Shown: positions 45,306-55,370 of the stretch, in pieces
Numbering within the stretch: position 1 is the first letter of the stretch
Layout of the letters: the number at the start of each line of letters is the position of its first letter
From: Streptomyces laurentii
GTDB taxonomy: Bacteria; Actinomycetota; Actinomycetes; Streptomycetales; Streptomycetaceae
Reading direction: 5' to 3'
NCBI GenBank assembly: GCA_002355495.1
Contig: AP017424.1
Span: 6,451,501-6,515,500 of the forward strand
DNA: 64,000 nucleotides
Program-made: the position numbers and the translations under genes
Notes under the pieces: generated by a model
Databases searched by the model: none
The model's input: only the letters and a program-made list of their open reading frames with translations
Told to the model about the DNA's origin: nothing

Positions 45306-45682
45306 TGGCCACCCAGGTGACGGCGCCGGCGCGCCGAGGACTCTCGTTCCTGCGGATCGCGATCGCCCTGCAGACCCTGACCATCTTCCTCCAGGCGGTC
45401 TCCGCCGGGCTGTTGCTGACGGCCTCCTACGGGGAGACGCTGCACAGCGTCGGAGCCCGGGTGATGTACGCGGCGACGATGCTGTACGTCCTCGCGGCCG
45501 TCCTGGCGTGGAAGCCGGGCGGCGGCTCGCCCCGGCCCATCGGGTACGCGTCGGGCTTCCTGGTCCTCGCCTCGGCGCAGGTCGTGCTCGGCGTGCAGCA
45601 CGTCCCGGCGGTCCATCTTCCGCTGGGCGTCCTGATGTTCGGCCTGAGCGTGCTGGCGCTGGCTCGGGTGGCCCGGCGCTGA
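45305..45682 (+). CDS. Small four-helix membrane protein
   Basis: 125 residues from ATG 45305 (GAGG about 9 nt upstream). Four predicted membrane helices: IALQTLTIFLQAVSAGLLL, VMYAATMLYVLAAVLAW, YASGFLVLASAQVVLG and LPLGVLMFGLSVLAL. Similar small proteins occur near ECF41 sigma genes. It is divergent from the sigma gene with a 106-bp gap. Function unknown. Confidence 0.78.
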   Translation: MATQVTAPARRGLSFLRIAIALQTLTIFLQAVSAGLLLTASYGETLHSVGARVMYAATMLYVLAAVLAWKPGGGSPRPIGYASGFLVLASAQVVLGVQHVPAVHLPLGVLMFGLSVLALARVARR

Positions 45683-45705
45683 GACGCGCCGGCCGCCCCA
45701 CACGC

Positions 45706-45751
45706 GACGGCGGGCCTCACCCCGTACGGCACCGGGAGGGGGCCCGCCGTC
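45706..45751. terminator. Bidirectional terminator, membrane gene / aceB
   Basis: 11-bp perfect arms (45706-45716, 45741-45751) with a 24-nt loop that holds smaller internal pairing, between converging genes. Confidence 0.7.
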
Positions 45752-45775
45752 CTGCGCGCGGGGATCGGGGCAGGG

Positions 45776-47407
<1,632 letters not shown>

Positions 47408-47547
47408 GAACTGTCACTTCCTTCAGCGGACTTCGCGGGCGGTGCCAGGCGGCCGCCGGCCGGGGAAGGCGGCTCGCGGTGCCGCCGTCGGAGCCGGGAT
47501 TCGGCCGCGGACGCCGGTCCGGGGGACCGGGCGCCTCTAGGAAATGG

Positions 47548-47588
47548 ATACTAGTTTCCTCATGGTGGAAGTTCAATGGTTTGTTGAT
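47548..47588 (-). promoter_or_regulatory. aceB promoter with two stacked operators
   Basis: Reverse strand: -35 TTGAAC (47576-47571), a 17-bp spacer, -10 TAGTAT (47553-47548). TTCAATGGTTTGTTGAT (47572-47588, + strand) of the TTCAAC-N5-GTTGAA type overlaps the -35. TTCCTCATGGTGGAA (47556-47570), an AllR-type palindrome, fills the spacer. Confidence 0.72.
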
Positions 47589-47677
47589 GTCGAGAATCTT
47601 CGGGTCGACACATCGGAGCCGGCGTGGTTGGGGTCGAGCCGGTGCGGTGGCGCGCCGGGAGTCCGTGACCGGGCCGT

Positions 47678-48331
47678 TCACTCCAGTCTCGCGAGATCCG
47701 CCTCGGTGTCGATGTCGTAGGGCTCGGCCACATCCGAGCAGTCCACGAGCGTGATCGCATCCCGGTGCGCCGCCAGATACCCCCGCGCCCCCTGGTCCCC
47801 GACCGCCCCCGCCGCGACCCCGGCCCAGTGCGCCGCGCCGAACAGCACCGGATGCCCGCGCCGCCCCCCGTACGAGGCCGCAGCCAGGGTGCCGCGCCCC
47901 CGGTACGCCGCGCGGACCCGGCCCACCGCCACCGCCCCGATCCCCGGCTGGTCCACCAGCGACACCAGGACCGCGTCGAACCTGCCGGAATCCTCGTCCA
48001 GCGCGGCGAGCCCCGCCCGGAGCGACGACCCCATGCCCTCGGTCCACCCCGGGTTGTCGACCAGGACGCACCCGGGCAGCCGCGCCTTTGCCCGTACCCG
48101 CTCCGCCGCCGCGCCGAGCACCACGTACACCGTCGCGCAGCCGCCCTCCGCGAGCATCCGCGCCGCGTGCTCGACGAGCGGCCGGCCGCGGTGCGGGAGC
48201 AGCGCCTTCGGGCGCCCGCCGAGCCGCCGGCCGCCGCCGGCCGCGAGCAGCAGCCCGGCGATCCGGGGCGCCGCCGACGGGGCCGTCGTCACGTGGGGTT
48301 CTGTCGTCTCATCCGTCATAGGGGAGTGCAT
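47678..48331 (-). CDS. MobA-like nucleotidyltransferase family protein
   Basis: 217 residues from ATG 48331; a second ATG at 48319 is equally likely since neither has a clear Shine-Dalgarno. The nucleotide-binding signature IAGLLLAAGGGRRLGGRPKALL, DNPGWTEGMGSSLRAGLAAL and VSLVDQPGIGAVAVGRV match the MocA/MobA-like NTP transferases that cytidylate or guanylate molybdopterin. Such enzymes serve xanthine dehydrogenase, which would link it to purine catabolism, but no dehydrogenase genes are in the window. It starts 271 bp upstream of the aceB start. Confidence 0.82.
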   Translation of the reverse strand: MHSPMTDETTEPHVTTAPSAAPRIAGLLLAAGGGRRLGGRPKALLPHRGRPLVEHAARMLAEGGCATVYVVLGAAAERVRAKARLPGCVLVDNPGWTEGMGSSLRAGLAALDEDSGRFDAVLVSLVDQPGIGAVAVGRVRAAYRGRGTLAAASYGGRRGHPVLFGAAHWAGVAAGAVGDQGARGYLAAHRDAITLVDCSDVAEPYDIDTEADLARLE

Positions 48332-48513
48332 ACCGCATCAGGAGCGGACCACTCGGATGCCTGAAAGTCGGTACGCGTTCTGGCGCGCCGGGCGAACGAG
48401 GGAGTTAACTGGCCCGCAACCCCGGACGCCCGGCCATCGCCCGACCGCCGGCCGAACGGGACCGGCACAGGAGCGTGCACGAAGGGGGTGGGGCACCCCC
48501 TGGGGGGAGAGCC

Positions 48514-48870
48514 GTGTTGCGAAGTGTGGGGCAGCGGCCGGTGGCCGCCGACGGTGTGGATCCGCGCGTGGCCGAACTACGGGTCGCCGTCGCCCGGCTC
48601 AGGCGTGAACTGGCCGGGAACCGGCAGGAGTTCGCCGACCGGGTGATCGCGGAGGACGAACTGGCCGCTCTGGACGCGATGGCGTTGAGCGGCATTCCGG
48701 AGGTGTGGCGGCTGCGCCGCTCGCTGCTGCTGATCGCGGGCGCGGTCGGCTCGGTCAGCGCGCTCGCCGAGGGCCTCGCGGCCGTCCGGCGCGCCGTCGA
48801 ACTCTTCGGCCTGTCGGACCAGGCTCCGGCCCAGCCTTCCCTGCGGCACCCGGGGCGGCCGGCGCCGTAG
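48514..48870 (+). CDS. DUF5955 family small protein
   Basis: 118 residues from GTG 48514, with GGGGGAG 7 nt upstream. Helical: VDPRVAELRVAVARLRRELAGNRQEFADRVIAEDELAALDAMA, then RLRRSLLLIAGAVGSVSALAEGL, a hydrophobic helix that could be amphipathic or membrane-associated. It matches an actinobacterial family of unknown function. The stop is 49 bp before the convergent response-regulator gene's stop. Confidence 0.75.
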   Translation: MLRSVGQRPVAADGVDPRVAELRVAVARLRRELAGNRQEFADRVIAEDELAALDAMALSGIPEVWRLRRSLLLIAGAVGSVSALAEGLAAVRRAVELFGLSDQAPAQPSLRHPGRPAP

Positions 48871-48919
48871 CCGCGACCCGTGCCGCCGTCGCGGGGCGGT
48901 TGATCAGCATCGGCGCTGA

Positions 48920-49546
48920 TCAGCGTCGGATGAGACGGCGCGCGGTCGCCGCCGCGACCGCCGCCGTCCGGGAGTCCACGCCCAGCTTGGCGAACACGTG
49001 CACCAGGTGGGACTTCACTGTCGCCTGGCTCAGGAACAGCGCCTTGCTGATCTGCTGGTTGGACAGACCCTCGCCGACGAGCTGGAGGACCTCCAGCTCG
49101 CGCTTGGTCAGCGCCTCCGCCGGGGTGCGCATCCGGTCCATCAGCCGGTGCGCGACCGTGGGGGCGAGCGCCGACTGCCCGGCGGCGGCCGTCCGTACGG
49201 CCGCGGCCAGCTCCTCCGGCGGGGCGTCCTTCAGCAGGTAGCCGGAGGCCCCGGCCTCCACCGCCGCCAGGATGTCGGCGTCGGTGTCGTACGTGGTGAG
49301 GACGAGCACCCGCGGCCCACCCGGTACGGCGGTGATCGCGGCGGTCGCCTCCGAGCCGTGCATCCCGGCGCCGAACTGGAGGTCCATGAGGACGACGTCC
49401 ACACCCCCGGCGGCGGCCAGCTCGACCGCGCGCTCGGCCGTCGCCGCCTCCGCGGCCACGGTGAAGTCCGGCTCGGTGTCGAGGACGGCGCGCAGCCCGG
49501 CCCGTACCACCGGATGGTCGTCGGCGAGCAGGAGTCGGATGGTCAT
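48920..49546 (-). CDS. NarL/LuxR-family response regulator
   Basis: 208 residues from ATG 49546. Receiver domain with acidic pocket LLLADDHPVV, phospho-acceptor Asp in VDVVLMDLQFGAG, and LVLTTYDTDADIL / GYLLKDAPPEEL. LuxR HTH: LTKRELEVLQLVGEGLSNQQ, ISKALFLSQATVKSHLVHVF. The partner kinase is immediately upstream (3-bp gap). Likely targets are its own operon and the ABC exporter at 53404, which share the palindrome TCAAYC-N4-GTTTGA. Confidence 0.94.
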   Translation of the reverse strand: MTIRLLLADDHPVVRAGLRAVLDTEPDFTVAAEAATAERAVELAAAGGVDVVLMDLQFGAGMHGSEATAAITAVPGGPRVLVLTTYDTDADILAAVEAGASGYLLKDAPPEELAAAVRTAAAGQSALAPTVAHRLMDRMRTPAEALTKRELEVLQLVGEGLSNQQISKALFLSQATVKSHLVHVFAKLGVDSRTAAVAAATARRLIRR

Positions 49547-49549
49547 GCG

Positions 49550-50890
49550 TCAGGCTCCGGTCGGCAGGACGGCGGCGGACGGGGAGAGGGGCGGCGACGA
49601 CGCGCCGGACGGGGAATCGAGGGCAGGGGATCCGGTGGCCGGTGCATCGGAGGCCGAGGAGGCCGAGGAGGCGGAGGAGGCGGAGGAGGCGGAGGAGGCG
49701 GAGGCGGAGGGAGCGGTGACGGGAAGCGGCAGGGAGACCGCCACGGCCGTACCCTGCCCCGGCGCGGACTCGACGGTGAACGCGCCGCCCAGCGACTCCG
49801 CGCGCGACCGCATCGCCGGCAGACCGAAGCCGCCCTCCGCGGACGGCCGGACGGGACGCGGGGCAGCCGGGTCGAAGCCCGCACCGTCGTCCACCACGTC
49901 GAGCGTCACCGACCCGGCCATGAACGACAGGGTGATCTCCGCCCGAGAGGCCGCGGCGTGCCGCACCGTGTTGGCCAGCGCCGACTGGGCGATCCGCAGC
50001 AGCGCCACCTCGTACGGGGTGGGCAGCTCGACCGGCGTCCCGCTCACCGAGAAACGCGCCCGGGGTCCGCCCGTGCCCTCCGGTCCACCCGTCGTGCCGC
50101 ACAGCCGTTCCAGCGCCCCGGCGAGCGAACCCTGCTCCAGGTCCGGCGGGGCGAGGGCCCGGACGAAACGCCGCGCCTCCGCCAGGTTGTCCTGCGCCGT
50201 CTGCCGCGCGCGGTCGATGTGCCCCGCGGCCGGCGATCCCTCCGGCAGGGTGCGCTCGGCGGCCCGCAGCAGCAGCTGGATCGAGGACAGTCCCTGCGCC
50301 AGCGTGTCGTGGATCTCCCGGGCCAGCCGCTCACGCTCCGCCAGCGTCCCCGCGTGCCGTTCGGCCGCAGCCAGCTCGGCGCGGGTCGAGATCAGCTCCT
50401 CGATCAGCCGGCGCCGCCGCTCGCTCTCCCGGTACAGGGCCTGGTAGCCCAGCACGGTCGCCACCGCGACCGCCGCGCCGAGCAGCGGCCCGATGAAGAC
50501 CCCGGGGTTGAGCGCGGCCCCGTGCCGCACGTACGACAGGATCGCCGCGCCCGCCGTGAGCGTCACCGCCGGCAGCGACCAGCGCGCGGGCAGGAGGTGC
50601 AGCTGGAGGAAGTAGAGCGGGAAGGCGAGCCACAGCCCTTCCGGTGTCAGCCAGAGCAGCGTCAGCCAGGCCAGGCACAGGGCCGTCAGCCAGACCGCCG
50701 CGGCCCGCTGCGACTGCCGTACGGCGGGCAGCAGCGCCCCCGCCGCGTAGACCGCCCCGGTCACGACGGCCGCGGCGACCCCGCCGGCCGCCTGCGCGCG
50801 CAGGGCGGCGAGGCCCAGCAGCGCCGCCATCAGCATATGCAGACAGAGGCGCAGGGCGCGCAGGGCGGGGGTCAGAGAGCGGGGATCCAT
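49550..50890 (-). CDS. NarL-type sensor histidine kinase
   Basis: 446 residues from ATG 50890, with GGAAGGA just upstream. Five or so membrane helices lie in the first 150 residues (MLMAALLGLAALRAQAAGG, LTALCLAWLTLLWLTPEGL, VFIGPLLGAAVAVATVLGY). The HisKA_3 dimerisation box LAREIHDTLAQGLSSIQLLL carries the phospho-His, and the ATPase domain has QSALANTVRHAAASRAEIT, DVVDDGAGFDP and GGFGLPAMRSRAESLGG. The C-terminus has a (SSA)n stretch coded by a short tandem repeat (about 49650-49712). First gene of the kinase-regulator operon. Confidence 0.94.
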   Translation of the reverse strand: MDPRSLTPALRALRLCLHMLMAALLGLAALRAQAAGGVAAAVVTGAVYAAGALLPAVRQSQRAAAVWLTALCLAWLTLLWLTPEGLWLAFPLYFLQLHLLPARWSLPAVTLTAGAAILSYVRHGAALNPGVFIGPLLGAAVAVATVLGYQALYRESERRRRLIEELISTRAELAAAERHAGTLAERERLAREIHDTLAQGLSSIQLLLRAAERTLPEGSPAAGHIDRARQTAQDNLAEARRFVRALAPPDLEQGSLAGALERLCGTTGGPEGTGGPRARFSVSGTPVELPTPYEVALLRIAQSALANTVRHAAASRAEITLSFMAGSVTLDVVDDGAGFDPAAPRPVRPSAEGGFGLPAMRSRAESLGGAFTVESAPGQGTAVAVSLPLPVTAPSASASSASSASSASSASSASDAPATGSPALDSPSGASSPPLSPSAAVLPTGA

Positions 50891-50939
50891 GGTCCTTCCA
50901 GGGTAGGCGCAGGGGAGCGGTGGACCGGACAATCCGGTC

Positions 50940-50955
50940 TCAATCGAAAGTTTGA
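50940..50955. promoter_or_regulatory. Shared palindrome upstream of the two-component operon
   Basis: TCAATCGAAAGTTTGA, 50 bp before the kinase start. The same 16-mer with one change (C for T) lies 60 bp before the ABC permease gene (53329-53344). Arms TCAAnC / GTTTGA with GAAA between. Confidence 0.7.
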
Positions 50956-51082
50956 ACGTTGCTCCCCCGGTGCCGGAGCCCCTGATCGGCCCTTTCGCCG
51001 GTCAGGGGCTCTCGTCGGCCTCTTGTCGGCCGGTACCCGCCCGTGCCCCGCTCTCTGGGGCGTGGGCGGGTACCCGGGCCGC

Positions 51083-51472
51083 TCAGGTCAGGAACTTCCA
51101 GCACCGGATGCTGGAGACGTTGCCGTTGTCCTGCCAGGTCACCTCGACGCGGTTCGCGGCGAAGGCGATCTGCATCGCTCCCTGTTCGTCCTGCGCCGTG
51201 AGGGTGCCGAGCCCGTGCCAGTTGGTGCCGTCGTACATCCACAGGTCGCCGTAGGGGTAGCCGAAGTAGTGGTCGGTGAAGAACGTCTTGCTCACGGCGT
51301 TGCCAGCGGCCGTCACGTCGAACGGCGCCACGTCCTCGTGCGCCGTCGGACGACCGGGCGGGGGCGGAGTGGGCGTGTTACGCGTGCTCTCGTGCCGCTG
51401 CTCGGCGGCGCGGCGGCGCATCGCTTTGTCGAGCTTCTTCAGTACTTTCGGGCTGGGTCCGGTGACAGCCAT
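51083..51472 (-). CDS. Small protein sharing its C-terminal domain with the kelch-like neighbour
   Basis: 129 residues from ATG 51472 (MAVTGPSPKVLKKLDKAMRR). Residues 1-25 form a basic helix, 33-45 a Pro-rich linker. Residues 64-129 (FFTDHYFGYPYGDLWMYDGTNWHG...AMQIAFAANRVEVTWQDNGNVSSIRCWKFLT) align by eye with the last ~65 residues of the kelch-like protein just upstream (HQFGGNSFIWAYVDGKWY...AQQVFAATTVTAWWSN...RAWKSY). The two genes are 15 bp apart and surely co-transcribed. No signal peptide. Family unknown to me. Confidence 0.7.
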   Translation of the reverse strand: MAVTGPSPKVLKKLDKAMRRRAAEQRHESTRNTPTPPPPGRPTAHEDVAPFDVTAAGNAVSKTFFTDHYFGYPYGDLWMYDGTNWHGLGTLTAQDEQGAMQIAFAANRVEVTWQDNGNVSSIRCWKFLT

Positions 51473-51487
51473 GCCGACCGCCTGCTT

Positions 51488-53077
51488 TCAGTAGGACTTC
51501 CATGCGCGCGTCCCGTTCAGCGTGAGATTGCTCCACCACGCGGTGACGGTTGTCGCGGCGAATACTTGCTGGGCCATGCCGGCCAGTTCCTCGGGTGTCG
51601 TCGTGCGTGCGTACCACTTCCCGTCGACGTATGCCCAGATGAAGGAATTCCCTCCGAACTGGTGCTCGACGACGATGTACGTGGCCTGTCCCACTCCCTT
51701 GTCGACGACGACGGCGACCTCGTCCGAGGCGATGCCGTTGGCCACGACCGAGAGACGGTAGTCGCCCAGCGGCAAGGAGGCCGGCACTGAGAAATTCGTG
51801 GAGACCGAGGCCGCACCCGTGGCCACACCCATGGTCGAGTGGCCGTAGGTGCGGCAGTACGTGACCGTTCCGGTCGACGGGCTGCGCAGCCGCACCAGGG
51901 GATAGTTGGTCGCCATCTGTGCGTCGTCGCCGTAGCTGACGGCCTGCGACAGACCGTTCAGCTGTGTTCCGGTGAGACGGTAGTCGGAGCCCGGGATCAC
52001 GTCCGCCGGGATCTGGGTGACGGTCGGCCGCCACGCCGCCTGTGGCCCAGGATCGGGCTGATAGACGTACACGGCCTGGGTTCCGGCGGCGTACAGCACC
52101 TCGCCGGTGGGCAGGAGGAGCATCCGCCCCGTGTAGATGCTGGTGTTGGCGTTGGGGGGATCGGCCACACGGATGAGGCTGGTGCCGTCGTACTCGAAGA
52201 ACATCGCCTGGGTCGGATAGTCGCCCGACGCGTCCCCCGCGGGACCCGCTGTGCACAGGACGCGGCCGTTCGGCAGCAGACAGCCCGGGGCGTCTTTGGC
52301 CTTGAGCAGCCTGCCGGAGGCGTCCTTGGGGAAGTCCGGACCCGCGGCCCAGCTGCCGGTGCCCGTGCTGTTGCCCGGCGGGGTGTAGACGGCGGTGTGA
52401 CCGGTTGCACCCACGGCGAACACATGGCCGTCGGGCCGCAGGAGGGCCGGTCCGATCTCGATGGACGAGGACTGGACCAGGTCGACGGGCGTGCTTCCCG
52501 CGCTCACCCAGGTGCCGCTGGCCGGAACGTACCGTTCGGCGGCCGGGTGGTTGGAGCACTCGGCGGTGAGGACCGAGCCGTCGGGCAGCAGGGTCCAGGT
52601 TTCCTCGCTGGACGCGGACGCCTTGTTGCCGGTGGCCGTCCACGCGTTCGTGACCGGGTCGTATACGGCGGTCCTGGAGTCGTTCAGGTATCCCATCAGC
52701 AGGCGGCCGTCCGTCAGCAGACAGGCGGGCGCGTCACCGACGTGTCCCCAGCCGGGGTTGCCGATGGATGTCCAGGTGTTGGCGAGGGGACTGTAGATCT
52801 CGACGCGATCGGTGTCACTGCCGGCGTCGCTGTACTCGCCGCCGGCGACGATCACCCGGCCGTCGCTCAGAACGGCGGACGCGTAGTACAGCCGGCTGTT
52901 GTGCATGTCGGCCAGAGCCGACCAGGTGCCGTTGGTGTAGCTGCCGGTGGCGTCCGGGGTCAGACGCCACCAGTGCACGGTGTTCTGCGCCTGACACATC
53001 ACCGTACCGTCGGTCAGCAGCAGCATCGTGCTCGCTGCGAACGTGGGCTGATGCGTCAGGGCATGCCAAGTTCCCAT
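51488..53077 (-). CDS. Kelch-repeat galactose-oxidase-like protein
   Basis: 529 residues from ATG 53077, with AGGAGG 7 nt upstream. Six or seven kelch-type blades can be followed (SALADMHNSRLYYASAVLSDGRVIVAGG, GDAPACLLTDGRLLMG, ETWTLLPDGSVLTAE, APGCLLPNGRVLCTAG, YTGRMLLLPTGEVLYAAG). A DUF1929-like E-set domain follows (DVIPGSDYRLTGTQLNGLSQAVSYGDDAQMATNYPLVRL, HSTMGVATG). The galactose-oxidase Cys-Tyr cofactor residues are not evident, and no signal peptide is seen, so enzymatic activity is doubtful. A terminal ~65-residue domain is shared with the downstream 129-residue protein. Confidence 0.8.
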   Translation of the reverse strand: MGTWHALTHQPTFAASTMLLLTDGTVMCQAQNTVHWWRLTPDATGSYTNGTWSALADMHNSRLYYASAVLSDGRVIVAGGEYSDAGSDTDRVEIYSPLANTWTSIGNPGWGHVGDAPACLLTDGRLLMGYLNDSRTAVYDPVTNAWTATGNKASASSEETWTLLPDGSVLTAECSNHPAAERYVPASGTWVSAGSTPVDLVQSSSIEIGPALLRPDGHVFAVGATGHTAVYTPPGNSTGTGSWAAGPDFPKDASGRLLKAKDAPGCLLPNGRVLCTAGPAGDASGDYPTQAMFFEYDGTSLIRVADPPNANTSIYTGRMLLLPTGEVLYAAGTQAVYVYQPDPGPQAAWRPTVTQIPADVIPGSDYRLTGTQLNGLSQAVSYGDDAQMATNYPLVRLRSPSTGTVTYCRTYGHSTMGVATGAASVSTNFSVPASLPLGDYRLSVVANGIASDEVAVVVDKGVGQATYIVVEHQFGGNSFIWAYVDGKWYARTTTPEELAGMAQQVFAATTVTAWWSNLTLNGTRAWKSY

Positions 53078-53328
53078 GATCCGGCCTCCTGCCGGATTCG
53101 CGGGACGCGGACCCGCCCGCCTGGCTTCCGGAAACCGGAAGGCAAGCTCGTTCGCCGACGGGCGTCTCGCGCCTCTGAACGTGTTCTGTGCCGCACCTTG
53201 AAGGTGCCGGGATCTCCACGCGCCGGCCGCAAAGGGTCTCTCCCACCATTCCATGCTGTCGCCCTGGCACTGTCAAACGGGCGTGAGGCGAGGAGGCATT
53301 CGGGTGGCGGGGCCGGTGATCCGGCGGG
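53078..53328. other. Gap upstream of the kelch gene
   Basis: Holds the kelch promoter on the reverse strand. Nothing distinct except the palindrome just beyond it at 53329. Confidence 0.4.
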
Positions 53329-53344
53329 TCAACCGAAAGTTTGA
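53329..53344. promoter_or_regulatory. Shared palindrome upstream of the ABC exporter operon
   Basis: TCAACCGAAAGTTTGA, 60 bp before the permease ATG; differs at one base from the element before the kinase gene (50940-50955). Confidence 0.7.
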
Positions 53345-53403
53345 TGACGGGGCCACCCGTGGCGCGATGCCCGCGGGGGCCCCGGGCGAGCAGGCTTGGC
53401 CTC

Positions 53404-54501
53404 ATGTTCGTGGCATGGAGAGACCTGCGATTCGCCAAGGGGCGTTTCACCTTGATGGGCACGGTGATCGTCCTGATCACCCTGCTCGTCGGACTGTTGT
53501 CGGGACTGACCGCGGGGCTCGCCCGCGAGAACATCTCGGCGCTCACCGACCTGCCCGCCGACCGGCTGGCCTTCGCCGCGCCGCCCGACGGTCAGTCGGT
53601 CTCGTTCACCAATTCGACCGTCACCGCCTCCCAGTGGCGCGCCTGGGCCGAGCGCCCCGGCGTGGAACGCGCCGCACCGCTCGGCATCCGCACCCTCAAC
53701 GGTGTGGCGGGCGACCGCACCGCCGCGCTCTCCGCCTTCGGTACGGAGCCGGGCGCGGGCCTCGCCCCCGAGAGCGGGCGGCTCGGGCCGGGCCGGGCGG
53801 TGCTGTCGGCGTCGGCGGCGGAGGAGCTGGGCGTCACGACCGGGGACCGGGTGCGCCTCGGCCCGCTCACGGTCACCGTCGCGGCGATCGCCGGGGACGC
53901 CTCGTACAGCCACACGCCCGTTGTGTGGACCTCCCTCGACGACTGGCAGAAGATCGGTGTCCCCGGTGGCAGCGGCGGCGCGGGGGCCCGGGAAGCGCAG
54001 GCCACCGTGATCGCGCTGACCGGCTCCGGAGCCGACTGGGCGGCCGGGGACCGGGCCGAGGGCACGGCGGCGCGGACCGTCGACGAGGCGCTCGGCGCCA
54101 TAGGGTCGTACCAGGCCGAGAACGGCTCGCTGCAGCTGATGCGCGGCTTCCTCTTCGTCATCTCCGCGCTGGTCATGGGTGCCTTCTTCACCGTCTGGAC
54201 CATCCAGCGCAGTGCCGATGTCGCAGTCCTCAAGGCGCTCGGCGCGTCCACCCCATACCTGCTGAAGGACGCCCTCGGCCAGGCCGTGGTGATGCTCGGC
54301 GCGGGCACTCTGCTCGGCACCGGGTTCGCCGTCGGCATCGGCGCGCTGATCAGCGGCGGCGACGTGCCGTTCGTGCTGGGGCCGCTGACCGTGCTCGGCC
54401 CGGCCGCCGTGATGATCGTCCTCGGCGTCATCGGTTCCGCCCTGTCCATCCGGCGGATCACCGCCGTCGACCCCCTGACCGCACTCGGGAGTGCCCGGTG
54501 A
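53404..54501 (+). CDS. FtsX/MacB-type ABC transporter permease
   Basis: 365 residues from ATG 53404 (MFVAWRDLRFAKGRFTLMGT). Topology: one N-terminal helix (VIVLITLLVGLLSGLTAG), an extracytoplasmic MacB-like domain of about 200 residues, then three helices (FLFVISALVMGAFFTVWTI, LGQAVVMLGAGTLLGTGFAV, VLGPAAVMIVLGVIGSAL). FtsX-like exporters of this type move peptides or lipids, or act as mechanotransmitters. Its stop overlaps the ATPase start (GTGA). Probably controlled by the two-component system at 48920-50890. Confidence 0.9.
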   Translation: MFVAWRDLRFAKGRFTLMGTVIVLITLLVGLLSGLTAGLARENISALTDLPADRLAFAAPPDGQSVSFTNSTVTASQWRAWAERPGVERAAPLGIRTLNGVAGDRTAALSAFGTEPGAGLAPESGRLGPGRAVLSASAAEELGVTTGDRVRLGPLTVTVAAIAGDASYSHTPVVWTSLDDWQKIGVPGGSGGAGAREAQATVIALTGSGADWAAGDRAEGTAARTVDEALGAIGSYQAENGSLQLMRGFLFVISALVMGAFFTVWTIQRSADVAVLKALGASTPYLLKDALGQAVVMLGAGTLLGTGFAVGIGALISGGDVPFVLGPLTVLGPAAVMIVLGVIGSALSIRRITAVDPLTALGSAR

Positions 54502-55244
54502 GCCTGCTGCTCGACGATGTGACCCTGACCTACCCGGACGGCGACGGCCGGCTCACCGCCCTCGACGCGGTGTCCCTGAACGTGCCCGCCGGCACCCTCA
54601 CCGCCGTCGTCGGCCCGTCCGGCTCCGGCAAGTCCAGCCTCCTCGCGGTGGCCGCGACCCTGGTCACCCCGGACCGCGGCCGGGTCGTGGTCGCCGGTAC
54701 CGACACCGGGCCGCTCGGCCCGGCCGCCAAGGCGGAGCTGCGGCGCGAGCGGATCGGCATCGTGTTCCAGCAGCCCAATCTGCTGCCCTCGCTCAGCGCC
54801 CTCGAACAGCTCCAGGTGATGGCGCACCTCTCCGGACGCAGCCCGCGTTCCGTACGCGGCCGGGCCCTGGACCTGCTGGACGCGGTGGGCCTCGCCGACC
54901 AGGCGCACCGCCGGCCCCACCAGCTCTCCGGCGGCCAGCGTCAGCGCGTCAACATCGCCCGGTCCCTGATGAACGAGCCGGGCGTCCTCCTGGTCGACGA
55001 GCCGACCAGTGCCCTGGACCACGAGCGGGGCGCGGCCGTGATGACCCTGCTCGCGCGGCTGACGGAGGAGCGGGGGACGGCGACGGTCCTGGTCACCCAC
55101 GACCGCGCGCACCTGGGACGGGCCGACCGCACGGTGACGGTACGGGACGGACGGCTCATCGAGACCCCTGACGGGACCTCCGCCGAGACCCCCACCGAGG
55201 CCACCCGAACCGTCGACAGCGGAGCGGCGGACCTGACGGTCTGA
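54498..55244 (+). CDS. ABC transporter ATP-binding protein (MacB/LolD type)
   Basis: 248 residues from GTG 54498. Walker A VVGPSGSGKSSLLAVAATL, Q-loop FQQPNLLPSLSALEQL, signature LSGGQRQRVNIARSL, Walker B VLLVDEPTSALD, H-loop VTHD. The C-terminal ~25 residues are a Thr/Ala-rich extension. Forms the exporter with the upstream permease, read from the promoter near 53344. Confidence 0.94.
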   Translation: MSLLLDDVTLTYPDGDGRLTALDAVSLNVPAGTLTAVVGPSGSGKSSLLAVAATLVTPDRGRVVVAGTDTGPLGPAAKAELRRERIGIVFQQPNLLPSLSALEQLQVMAHLSGRSPRSVRGRALDLLDAVGLADQAHRRPHQLSGGQRQRVNIARSLMNEPGVLLVDEPTSALDHERGAAVMTLLARLTEERGTATVLVTHDRAHLGRADRTVTVRDGRLIETPDGTSAETPTEATRTVDSGAADLTV

Positions 55245-55299
55245 CGGTCTGACCACGCGGACCGCACCGGACCGCACGTATACAGAGGCGTGGATACGG

Positions 55300-55342
55300 G
55301 CGAGGGGCGCCCGGAACCGACCAGGTTCCGGGCGCCCCTCGC
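55300..55342. terminator. Bidirectional terminator, ABC ATPase / allR
   Basis: Perfect 19-bp arms (55300-55318, 55324-55342) with a 5-nt loop, between converging genes. Confidence 0.92.
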
Positions 55343-55370
55343 TCCTCGTGTACGGACCGGGGCCGGCCAC

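Noticed and set aside
50940..53344. TCAAYCGAAAGTTTGA as extra copies of the TTCAAC-N5-GTTGAA operator
   Set aside because: Half-sites and spacing differ (GTTTGA, GAAA centre) and the genes are unrelated to purines; kept as a separate motif.
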